From assembly GCA_964636895.1 (NCBI GenBank), contig CAZWUW010000062.1, forward strand, positions 1 through 17,298: 17,298 nt of DNA, given 5' to 3'. How positions within the stretch are numbered: position 1 is the stretch's first letter; every line of letters starts with the position of its first letter. Below the pieces are notes generated by a model. It saw only the letters and a program-made list of their open reading frames with translations, did not search any database and was not told the origin of the DNA. The position numbers and the translations under genes were made by a program. Below are positions 5,917-12,276 of the stretch, in pieces. The DNA is from CAZWUW01 sp964636895. GTDB taxonomy: Bacteria; Bacillota; Thermincolia; Thermincolales; CAZWUW01.

Positions 5917-7019
5917 TAAAAACCCTCCTCAATCACCCTGTATAGGGTATCCCGTTCAGCGGGCCGCCGGCCGGCGGCTTTAATCATGTTAACCAGTGCC
6001 TCTTTGGTCAGGGACTGGCCGGTGTCCCCTCCGGCGGCATTGGTAATGCGTTCCTCAACCACAGTGCCGTCAATATCATCTACCCCAAAGGCTAGTGATA
6101 CCTGGGCCAGCTTGGCCCCAATCATAATCCAATAAGCCTTGATATGGTCAAAATTATCTAACATCAGCCGGGCTACCGCCAGCACCTTCAGGTCTTCATA
6201 ACCAGTGGTGCGGCTTAAATACATTTCCTCCAGCCCGGTATTTTTAGGATGGAAGGCCAGGGGAATAAAAGCCAGGAAGCCGCCGGTAATATCCTGCAGC
6301 TCCCGGAGCCTGAGCAGGTGGTCTATGCGTTCCGTAACGGTTTCTACATGACCGTATAACATGGTGGCGTTGGTCCGGATACCCATTTTATGAGCGGCGG
6401 CATGGACTTCCAACCAGCGGTCGCCGCTGACTTTTTTCTCACAAATCTTATCCCGCACCCGGGGCGCAAAGATTTCTGCCCCTCCGCCCGGCAAAGAATC
6501 CAGCCCCGCTTCCCGAAGCCTAATTAGCACTTCTTCTACAGTAAGGTTTTCCGTCTGGGCAAAATAGTCAATCTCCACGGCTGTAAAAGCCTGAATCACC
6601 ACACCCGGCAAGACCCGGCGCACCCGGCGGAGCATTTCTAGAAAATACGTCAGAGATAGTTCCGGATTCAGTCCCCCGACTATATGCAATTCGGAAATCT
6701 TTTGGTCCCGGCAGGCAACAGCCTTGGCTTCTATTTCATCCAGGCTCATAGTGTAAGCTGCCGGGTCTTCGGCTTTTTTACCGAAGGCGCAAAGCTTACA
6801 CAGATTAGCGCAGATATTAGTATGGTTAATATGACGGTTGGCGATAAAGTAAGCGTAATCACCGTTTTTTCTGCGGCGCACCAGATCAGCCATATAGCCT
6901 ATAGCCAGCAGTTCTTCCGACTCCATCAAACGGATGCCGTCAGCCCCGGATAATCTATGGCCGGCTTCGACTTTTTCCATAATATCCAGCAATTTACTGT
7001 CAGCAAACAATTGACGCAT
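5916..7019 (-). CDS. mqnE: Aminofutalosine synthase MqnE
   Basis: MqnE is a radical SAM enzyme that joins the MqnA product to SAM, giving aminofutalosine. The 367-residue protein has HINHTNIC followed by the cluster motif CANLCKLC (Cys70, 74, 77), LHIVGGLNPELSL, the FTAVEIDYFAQ motif typical of MqnE, the SLPGGGAEIF loop and a C-terminal GAKLAQVSLAFGVDDIDGT. The ATG at 7019 is chosen because GGAGGAG lies just upstream. An upstream TTG at 7052 would add 11 residues containing that ribosome site. The gene sits between mqnP and mqnA with one-base overlap to mqnA. Together with mqnC and mqnA it shows that the organism makes menaquinone through futalosine and not the classical Men pathway. No mqnB or mqnD is in the window. 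Confidence 0.95.
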   Translation of the reverse strand: MRQLFADSKLLDIMEKVEAGHRLSGADGIRLMESEELLAIGYMADLVRRRKNGDYAYFIANRHINHTNICANLCKLCAFGKKAEDPAAYTMSLDEIEAKAVACRDQKISELHIVGGLNPELSLTYFLEMLRRVRRVLPGVVIQAFTAVEIDYFAQTENLTVEEVLIRLREAGLDSLPGGGAEIFAPRVRDKICEKKVSGDRWLEVHAAAHKMGIRTNATMLYGHVETVTERIDHLLRLRELQDITGGFLAFIPLAFHPKNTGLEEMYLSRTTGYEDLKVLAVARLMLDNFDHIKAYWIMIGAKLAQVSLAFGVDDIDGTVVEERITNAAGGDTGQSLTKEALVNMIKAAGRRPAERDTLYRVIEEGF

Positions 7020-7052
7020 TATGCTCCTCCATTCATTAACGGCGCCAGGCAA

Positions 7053-7946
7053 TTATCGCCCTAAAGTAACGGTAGTTGGGTAAATTATGTCGGCAAAAGT
7101 AAAAACAAATACCAGCACACTTAAGATTCCATTCATATTAAAAAAAGCAGCATCCAAACGTGATAAATCGGTAGGCGATACCAGCGAGTGTTCATAAATC
7201 AAAATCGCAGTAGCAATAAGCAACCCTAACCAGTAGAAATAACCCAACCCCAGGTAAACGCCCAGGGCAAACAATAATATTACGGTAATCACGTGAAAAG
7301 CCGAGGAAATAATCAGGGCGGCACGCAAACCAAATCTGGCCGGGACAGAATAAACTCCATGATTTTTATCAAATTCGTAGTCCTGACAGGCATAAATCAC
7401 GTCAAAGCCGGCCACCCAGGCGGCTACCGCCAGGCCCATAACCACCGCCGGCAGGTCAACCCGGCCGCTAACAGCCACCCAGCTGCCTACCGGCGCAAGC
7501 CCGATGGCTACACCCAGGACCAGGTGACAGATCCAGGTAAACCTTTTAGTATAAGAATAAATACTAAGGACAATCACGGCTATTGGCATCAGTTGCACCG
7601 TCAAAGGCACCGCCAGGCTCAGGGGATTTAACTGCCAGGCGGCTATCAACAGTAAGGCAAAGGAAACAAATACATACAGCCAGACCTCCCAGACATGCAA
7701 CTGACCCTTGGGGATTGCCCTTTCTGCCGTTCTGGGATTCCTGGCGTCAATATGCCGGTCAATCAGACGGTTTAAGGCCATAGCCGCTGTTCGGGCACCC
7801 ACCATAGCCAGCGTAATCCAAAATAGCTGGCTTGCCGCCGGTATTTTCTTAAGGGCCAAAAAAGCACCCAAATAAGCAAATGGCAAGGCAAATACTGTAT
7901 GTTCAAATTTAATCATTTCGGAAAAGGTTTTAACCCGTTTAATCAA
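7053..7946 (-). CDS. mqnP: UbiA-family prenyltransferase, probable MqnP
   Basis: This integral membrane enzyme attaches the polyprenyl chain to the naphthoate ring precursor of menaquinone. The 297-residue protein starts with the family signature MIKFEHTVFALPFAYLGA. The two Asp-rich motifs of UbiA enzymes are visible: NRLIDRHID (Asn59, Asp63, Asp67) and DVIYACQDYEFD (Asp182, 189, 193). About eight to nine hydrophobic segments are present. The start is TTG at 7946: GGAG lies 8 bases upstream, and homologues I recall carry about ten residues before the MIKFEH motif. The next ATG (11th codon) would remove part of that region. The upstream stop codon overlaps the ribosome site. Context within the mqn operon makes MqnP more likely than ubiquinone or heme O prenyltransferase. 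Chain length is not readable from sequence. Confidence 0.9.
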   Translation of the reverse strand: MIKRVKTFSEMIKFEHTVFALPFAYLGAFLALKKIPAASQLFWITLAMVGARTAAMALNRLIDRHIDARNPRTAERAIPKGQLHVWEVWLYVFVSFALLLIAAWQLNPLSLAVPLTVQLMPIAVIVLSIYSYTKRFTWICHLVLGVAIGLAPVGSWVAVSGRVDLPAVVMGLAVAAWVAGFDVIYACQDYEFDKNHGVYSVPARFGLRAALIISSAFHVITVILLFALGVYLGLGYFYWLGLLIATAILIYEHSLVSPTDLSRLDAAFFNMNGILSVLVFVFTFADIIYPTTVTLGR

Positions 7947-7957
7947 AATGCTCTCTC

Positions 7958-9517
7958 CTAATGTTCTTTTGTCGCTGCCACAGAGCGCTGAACCGGTGCT
8001 TCGACAGGTCTGCTGCCAACATGTAGCGCCACGATACCGCCGGTCAATTCAAAATAATGGGCGTCTGTCAGGCCGACTTCGACAAAAATTTCCTTTAGCT
8101 CCTGCTGGTGCGGAAAAACCTTCCATGAATCGTGCAGATAACGGTAAGGCCGATCCAGGCCCACCCCTATTTTCCCCAGAAAAGGTACCCATTTGTCAAA
8201 ATAAAAATTATATATTTGCTTAAAAACGGGCATGGTGGGCTTGGCAAACTCCAGACAGACTAACCTGCCGCCGGGTTTCAGCACCCGCATCATTTCCTGC
8301 AGGGTTTTTCGCATATCAGGCACATTCCTTAAACCAAAACCAATGGTAGCACAGTCAAAGGCAGCATCAGCAAAAGGCAGCTCCATAGCATTGCCCTGAA
8401 CATATTCAATTATACCTGCATTGGGGGAACTTTTGAGATTATTTATGGCTACCGCCAGCATTTCGTTACTGAAGTCAAGTCCCACAACTTTGCCCGCCGG
8501 CCCGGCAACCCTGGCCAGCTCCACGGTTATCATGCCGGTCCCGCAACAGACATCGAGGGCGGCCCCCCCAGGCCTGAGACCCGTCTTCTCCACCGCAACC
8601 TTCCGCCAGTACTTGTCCCGGTTAAAACTAAGTAAGGTATTTAGGGTGTCATACTTTTTTGCAATATTATCAAAAATGTCTTTGACATATTCTTCTTTGT
8701 TCCGGTAGTTTTTGGGGATTTCCACCACCTTCTGCCTGGGCTGCGTTTTACCGTTAGACGCCCCGACCTTTCTGGCGGGTACGGCTATTTCACCGGATTT
8801 CAACTGTTGCACCAAAGCCTTTATGGACTTCCGCGGTTCTCCAGTCGGCAAAGTATCCAGTTGAGCCAAAGCAACATCAAAATACCCGGCCGCCAGCGAC
8901 TGCGGCATATTTCTTGCCAGCAATCCGTAACCCATACCTAAGTTATGTCCAAAATCCGACATTTGCTGCACTGCATCGTTGCCGGCCCCGGCTAGCCGGG
9001 CGGCAAGCCGACAACAGCCGGCGGTGAGGGAAGCCGTTTCTTTTTCGATCTGCCCGGTATCGCTTGCTGTTACCGGATGTTCATCTTTTACTCTTAAAAC
9101 CGCACCCAGATTCATTTCGGCAATAATTTCCGCCAGCGGCTGCAAGTATTCAACAATACCACCGGCGCAAAGGGTGGTAAAAAAACGACCATACAGATAA
9201 TCGCCTACCAGCACGGGAAATTGAGCACCATCCCTGATATCACCTGTTTCATCACTTTCCTCGTCCACCCGGAAATGCACGGTAGCCGCCATATAAACGA
9301 ACTGGACCACCGCCGCCAGCGATATCATCTTCTCACCGACGTTATTGAACAACCGCCCGGTTAACAATACCAGCGCCGGATGCAGGCATTTCTGCAGCGG
9401 GCTTGTTTCCAGACGGGCAAACCGCTCAATTTGTCCGGGTTTTATTTTAAGCGCTTTGTTTATTATTGTATTTACCTTCTGTAAATCCGAACTGATAAGT
9501 TCGAAATAAGCAGCCAT
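7958..9517 (-). CDS. menG: Fusion of HepS-like prenyl-synthase domain and demethylmenaquinone methyltransferase MenG
   Basis: The protein has 519 residues and two parts. Residues about 275-503 are a complete MenG/UbiE methyltransferase, the last step of menaquinone synthesis. They show the SAM motif LDVCCGTG (321-328), VVGLDFS, GNAMELPF, FGLRNVPD, LKPGGRLVCLEF and the C-terminal ELTGGIVALHVG. Residues 1-235 resemble component I of two-subunit heptaprenyl diphosphate synthase, or a degenerate polyprenyl synthase. They show VLVGDYLYGRFF (about 102-113), but the position of the first DDxxD motif reads HFRVDEES, so catalytic aspartates are missing. A linker (about 235-275) rich in K, Q and small residues joins them. 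In Bacillus hepS, menG and hepT are adjacent genes, so the fusion keeps that order. The ATG at 9517 has GGAGG about 7 bases upstream. It is the first gene of the operon ending at tatC. A catalytic HepT partner must be elsewhere. Confidence 0.9.
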   Translation of the reverse strand: MAAYFELISSDLQKVNTIINKALKIKPGQIERFARLETSPLQKCLHPALVLLTGRLFNNVGEKMISLAAVVQFVYMAATVHFRVDEESDETGDIRDGAQFPVLVGDYLYGRFFTTLCAGGIVEYLQPLAEIIAEMNLGAVLRVKDEHPVTASDTGQIEKETASLTAGCCRLAARLAGAGNDAVQQMSDFGHNLGMGYGLLARNMPQSLAAGYFDVALAQLDTLPTGEPRKSIKALVQQLKSGEIAVPARKVGASNGKTQPRQKVVEIPKNYRNKEEYVKDIFDNIAKKYDTLNTLLSFNRDKYWRKVAVEKTGLRPGGAALDVCCGTGMITVELARVAGPAGKVVGLDFSNEMLAVAINNLKSSPNAGIIEYVQGNAMELPFADAAFDCATIGFGLRNVPDMRKTLQEMMRVLKPGGRLVCLEFAKPTMPVFKQIYNFYFDKWVPFLGKIGVGLDRPYRYLHDSWKVFPHQQELKEIFVEVGLTDAHYFELTGGIVALHVGSRPVEAPVQRSVAATKEH

Positions 9518-9668
9518 TAAGGAACCTCCTATAAAAGGATAACTCAATATATATTCGTTACCACCAAAAGAATTCCTTCCATGAAATAAAGTTTGACAAA
9601 AAAACATAGAATATGCGGAATAACCGAAAAAGATATGTTTTTTCTTCGCCTCATATCCGCGGTCGAAG

Positions 9669-9705
9669 AAAACGGTCAATGACTTTGCAAGCCATTGACC
9701 GTTTT
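9669..9705 (-). terminator. Hairpin terminator after hdrB
   Basis: A 13-bp perfect inverted repeat, AAAACGGTCAATG / CATTGACCGTTTT, has an 11-base loop in which CTT/AAG can pair further. On the minus strand TTTTCTT follows, and on the plus strand TTTTATG, so it may act in both directions. It lies 41 bases after the hdrB stop and separates hdrCB from the menaquinone operon. No clear promoter was found between it and the HepS-MenG gene, only weak candidates. Confidence 0.75.
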
Positions 9706-9745
9706 ATGCCAAAATCTCTTTAATAACATTCCCAAAAAGCCCTGA

Positions 9746-10618
9746 TTATAACAACTGCAAAGAATTCAACACCGGTTTCGGGTCAACAAACAGTTTGTCA
9801 AAACCAAGGTCCTGCGGGGTAATACCCATACTAAGGCCCATCAACTGGGTGAAATAAACTACCGGGATGTTAAATTTGGTCCCGTATTTATTGTTTACCT
9901 GACTCTGCCGCATATCCAGGTTTACCTGGCAGAGCGTACACGCCACCACTATCATCTGCGCCCCGGAGTCTTTGGCTACCTGTAAAATGTCCCGGGTAGC
10001 TTTAAGAGTGGCATCAATATTGGAAAAACAAAGGGAGGCGCTGCAGCACTCGGTTTTATACGGCCACTGGATGGGCTCGGCACCCAGGGTAGTGGTAATT
10101 TTATCGAGGGACTGCGGGTTTTCCGGGTTGTCAAAAAAACCAAAGGTTTTGGGCGGCTTTACCAGCGCACAGCCATAGTAATTTACCACCTTAAGCCCCT
10201 TAAGCGGCTTTTTTACATGAGCTGCGTTAAATTTATCCTGGAAAACCTCAATGAGGTTTTTGATTTTGATGTGACTCTTGTTAACTGATTTGCCCAGAGC
10301 ATTTTCCAAATGCTGTTTCATCTCAGGATTTTCGTTAAGGTCTTTTTGGGCCAGATAACTCCGTACATAACAAGCCGGGCAGGGGGCGGTAAACTCTTCG
10401 CAGCCGGTTGTTTCGGCCTGCAGCAAATTACGGGCCGGCAGGGCAAAAGACAGGAAATGTCCGGTACTGTGGGCAGAAGAGGCACCACAACAGTTCCAAT
10501 CCGGTACTTCCACCCAATCTATGCCAAGCGGGCCGCCAATAGCTTTACATGAAGCATCCAACTCTTTGGACGAACCGCTTAATGAACATCCGGGATAATA
10601 TGCTACCTTCACAACCAT
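9746..10618 (-). CDS. hdrB: Heterodisulfide reductase subunit B-like protein
   Basis: HdrB carries the noncubane 4Fe-4S clusters that reduce a disulfide or a related acceptor. The protein of about 290 residues has two CCG domains. The first has Cys11, Cys43-Cys44 and Cys80/83 (YYPGCS, WNCCGASS, CPAC). The second has Cys150, Cys191-192 and Cys227/230 (YYGCA, TECCSA, ACTLC). Spacing in the first copy fits the CX31-39CCX35-36CXXC pattern, and both copies look intact. The start is uncertain: GTG 10621, ATG 10618 and GTG 10612 all follow GGAGAG. The ATG overlaps the hdrC stop (TGATG) and is used here, though homologues often begin at the equivalent of 10612 (MKVAYYPGC). The protein is soluble, with no membrane segment. 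No hdrA is beside it, so the electron donor and the physiological acceptor are unknown. Confidence 0.93.
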   Translation of the reverse strand: MVVKVAYYPGCSLSGSSKELDASCKAIGGPLGIDWVEVPDWNCCGASSAHSTGHFLSFALPARNLLQAETTGCEEFTAPCPACYVRSYLAQKDLNENPEMKQHLENALGKSVNKSHIKIKNLIEVFQDKFNAAHVKKPLKGLKVVNYYGCALVKPPKTFGFFDNPENPQSLDKITTTLGAEPIQWPYKTECCSASLCFSNIDATLKATRDILQVAKDSGAQMIVVACTLCQVNLDMRQSQVNNKYGTKFNIPVVYFTQLMGLSMGITPQDLGFDKLFVDPKPVLNSLQLL

Positions 10619-11184
10619 CACTCTCCGATCTTCTTGGCATAGGCATAAAGTTTTTTGATCTCGTCCATGCCTTTAATATTATGGGGAAACGGTGATAATT
10701 TGCCTTTCAAAAACAGGGGCAGGCCAAACTGCGCATCTTTTAATAAATTGCCGGTCCCCAGATTTAACCCCAGAGCCAGTCCTACTTCGTACAAACGACC
10801 GTGACCACCGATAGATTTCATAAAAGTGGAATGGAAAACGTACATATTCCGCGCCTTTTTATGTAATCCCTTATGATAGGCCATTACCCGCAGCGTGTCC
10901 ATCAACTTGGCAATGTCGATATCCCGTGGACACCTGGTGGTACAAGTAGCACAGGTAGCACAGGTCCAGATGGTAAAGCTGTTCAATACTTCGTCCACCA
11001 TCCCGTCCTGCAGCATGCGCAAAATCATGCTGGGCGGATAATCCATGGTGAACTGGAACGGACAGCCACCGGTACACTTCATACATTGGAAACACTGTCT
11101 GGGCTTCTGACCGCTCTCTTCCTCCAGATGCCGGAGAAAATCTTTATTTTTCTCCAGGCTTTGTGTTAAATTAACCTCACTCAT
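10618..11184 (-). CDS. hdrC: Heterodisulfide reductase subunit C-like ferredoxin protein
   Basis: HdrC is the small iron-sulfur subunit that passes electrons to HdrB. The 188-residue protein has two classical 4Fe-4S motifs, CFQCMKCTGGCP (Cys31, 34, 37, 41) and CATCATCTTRCP (Cys75, 78, 81, 85), the second ending in the usual PRDIDIAKLM. The C-terminal 90 residues (RNMYVFHSTF..., GLALGLNLGTGNLL) are family-like and contain no clear membrane helix. The ATG at 11184 has AGGGG about 7 bases upstream. hdrC precedes hdrB and overlaps it, so the products are expected to form a complex. Related HdrBC pairs serve HdrA, Qmo-type or succinate/thiol:fumarate enzymes; none of these partners is visible, so the exact complex is open. 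Confidence 0.92.
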   Translation of the reverse strand: MSEVNLTQSLEKNKDFLRHLEEESGQKPRQCFQCMKCTGGCPFQFTMDYPPSMILRMLQDGMVDEVLNSFTIWTCATCATCTTRCPRDIDIAKLMDTLRVMAYHKGLHKKARNMYVFHSTFMKSIGGHGRLYEVGLALGLNLGTGNLLKDAQFGLPLFLKGKLSPFPHNIKGMDEIKKLYAYAKKIGE

Positions 11185-11210
11185 CCCTAACCCCTCACTT
11201 ATATCTAAAT

Positions 11211-11240
11211 ATATAATTTAAAACTATTCTACATTGTCAG
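11211..11240 (-). promoter_or_regulatory. Possible promoter for hdrCB
   Basis: CTGACA (11240-11235; 5 of 6 to the -35 consensus) is followed after 18 bases by TTATAT in a very A/T-rich run. The hdrC start lies about 27 bases beyond. The -10 element is ambiguous, as other TATA-like registers are possible. Confidence 0.35.
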
Positions 11241-11298
11241 AATAATTCCTTTTTTTCAAAAAATAAAATGTTTTTCAAAACCGTTTGATAAATTGAAA

Positions 11299-11337
11299 AG
11301 CGTGAGTTTACTACCTTACGGTATGTAAACTCACGCT
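11299..11337 (-). terminator. Long hairpin terminator after speD
   Basis: AGCGTGAGTTTAC (11299-11311) and its exact complement GTAAACTCACGCT (11325-11337) form a 13-bp stem. TACC/GGTA extends it past a one-base bulge around a TTAC loop. On the minus strand TTTTCAATTT follows. It lies 31 bases after the speD stop. The T run is broken, so efficiency is uncertain. Confidence 0.7.
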
Positions 11338-11367
11338 AACCTTTGTCAGTACAAATAAATATCCCTC

Positions 11368-11754
11368 CTAAAGATTTACGGCCTTTGCCTCGGGAATATT
11401 GTACCTTGTTCCGCGTTGGGTCTCCTTCGCATCAACTGATGTGGCTCCAAACATTTCTGCCAGATAATTGCATGCGTCCCATGGGTCAACCTTATCCCCA
11501 CAGGTGAAAACATCCACCGCAGCATAACCGAGTTCCGGCCAAGTGTGGATTGCCAAATGTGATTCGGAAATAACCACTACTCCACTAACACCCTGGGGGC
11601 TGAATTTATGGAACACCACTTCCCGTACCTCCGCTCCCGCTTCCAGAGCGGCCCTGACCATGATTTCTTCGACTTTTGAGACACTGTTAAGTACGTCGAA
11701 CGGGCATCCATGAATTTCAGCCAATACATGCCTTCCCAAAGCGTCTAATGTCAT
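11368..11754 (-). CDS. speD: S-adenosylmethionine decarboxylase proenzyme
   Basis: SpeD decarboxylates SAM to supply aminopropyl groups for spermidine. It is made as a proenzyme that cuts itself and turns a serine into the pyruvoyl cofactor. This is the short prokaryotic type (class 1B, about 128 residues). The cleavage region VVVISESHLAIHTWPE is present, with cleavage expected between Glu64 and Ser65, His70 in IHTW and Cys85 in VFTCGD matching the known Thermotoga residues His68 and Cys83. The N-terminal LGRHVLAE is also typical. ATG 11754 fits the family N-terminus. TTG 11760 is better spaced from AAGGGGG (6 bases against 12) and cannot be excluded. The gene stands alone between its own promoter and a terminator; no speE is adjacent. 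Confidence 0.95.
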   Translation of the reverse strand: MTLDALGRHVLAEIHGCPFDVLNSVSKVEEIMVRAALEAGAEVREVVFHKFSPQGVSGVVVISESHLAIHTWPELGYAAVDVFTCGDKVDPWDACNYLAEMFGATSVDAKETQRGTRYNIPEAKAVNL

Positions 11755-11798
11755 TTTCAATCTTTGCCCCCTTCAGAAAGATATTTTGGAACCTAAAC

Positions 11799-11816
11799 CC
11801 GCGCCACTTTGCGCGG
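11799..11816 (-). promoter_or_regulatory. Hairpin in the speD leader
   Basis: CCGCGC and GCGCGG form a perfect 6-bp G/C stem with a 6-base loop in the roughly 75-base leader between the predicted speD transcription start and the gene. There is no T run after it, so it is not a simple terminator. It could stabilise the mRNA or take part in regulation. I do not recognise a known SAM or polyamine riboswitch here. Confidence 0.45.
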
Positions 11817-11839
11817 TATCTAAATTCCAATCAAATTAA

Positions 11840-11867
11840 ATTTTAGCATATTTGGACTAATTGTCAA
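11840..11867 (-). promoter_or_regulatory. Sigma-A promoter for speD
   Basis: Perfect TTGACA (11867-11862) and TAAAAT (11845-11840) are separated by 16 bases on the minus strand. The predicted start is near 11833, giving a leader of about 75 bases before speD. Confidence 0.75.
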
Positions 11868-11966
11868 CAAAAAATTTCCCGCATTTTCACAAATTTTTAC
11901 CTAAGCAACAGTAATAATACATCTTCAAGTTTATATTTATTATTTTTCACACTAAAATGTTCATCC

Positions 11967-12093
11967 TTAAATCAATTTTCTGTTTGCCTGCCTAAAAATT
12001 CCGGCTAACTCCTCCGCCGCCTTGCGGCCTGTAAGTTTGTTGCTAAAAAAGAATCACAAGCAGAAGAAAAAAACAGGTTCTTAAATATTTCAT
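11967..12093 (-). CDS. Candidate small membrane-peptide gene with possible +1 frameshift
   Basis: An ATG at 12093 has GGAG 7 bases upstream and opens a 16-codon frame, MKYLRTCFFLLLVILF, which looks like a membrane helix and stops at TAG (12045-12043). The last codons are CTT TTT TAG followed by C. Skipping one T in the six-T run enters a frame of 25 further codons, beginning SNKLTGRKAAEELAG and ending at TAA (11969-11967). That tail is charged and helix-like. The whole product would be about 41 residues. A slippery UUU beside a stop in a weak context resembles +1 frameshift sites such as that of prfB, but a decayed gene, transcript slippage or a base error would look the same. The promoter just upstream supports expression. 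I do not recognise the family. Confidence 0.4.
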
Positions 12094-12116
12094 GAGGTGG
12101 CTCCGTTCACGAAAAT

Positions 12117-12149
12117 AGTATATGATTTGCATTTCTACGTTTTTCGACA
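12117..12149 (-). promoter_or_regulatory. Promoter with Spo0A-like box at -35, upstream of the small gene
   Basis: On the minus strand TGTCGAA (12149-12143), a perfect match to the Spo0A box TGNCGAA, lies where a -35 element would be for the -10-like TATACT (12122-12117). There is no good -35 hexamer, as at Spo0A-activated sigma-A promoters. A second, imperfect and oppositely oriented copy (plus-strand TGTCGCGAA) lies at about 12160-12168. The predicted leader before the ATG at 12093 is about 17 bases. Confidence 0.45.
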
Positions 12150-12227
12150 TTTTTCCTGCTGTCGCGAAAATCACTCTGAAATCTGGCTGTCATCTTACCA
12201 AGGAGTGCAAAGGAGCTGCTGTAGTGC

Positions 12228-12256
12228 AAAAAAGACCCCTGAAAGAGAGGCCTTTT
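12228..12256 (-). terminator. Intrinsic terminator after the double-VWA gene
   Basis: GGCCTCT and AGGGGTC (minus strand, 12252-12246 and 12240-12234) form a 7-bp stem with two G-U pairs and a 5-base loop, followed by six T. It lies 20 bases after the stop codon. Four T also follow the stem on the plus strand. Confidence 0.75.
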
Positions 12257-12276
12257 CGTGCAAAATGTTTATTTTT

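Noticed and set aside
9540..9600. TTGTCA and TTGACA hexamers between the hdrB terminator and HepS-MenG as promoters
   Set aside because: No acceptable -10 element lies at 16-18 bases on either strand, so no promoter is called, although one is probably needed.
9518..9679. 54-codon N-terminal extension of the HepS-MenG protein
   Set aside because: It starts inside the hdrB terminator hairpin and has no ribosome site. The ATG at 9517 has a clear GGAGG.
12045..12056. In-frame TGA in the tail frame of the small gene read as selenocysteine, suggested by the presence of selB
   Set aside because: The tail frame is entered after this TGA if a +1 slip occurs at the T run, so there is no need for Sec. 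No SECIS-like hairpin was recognised immediately downstream.
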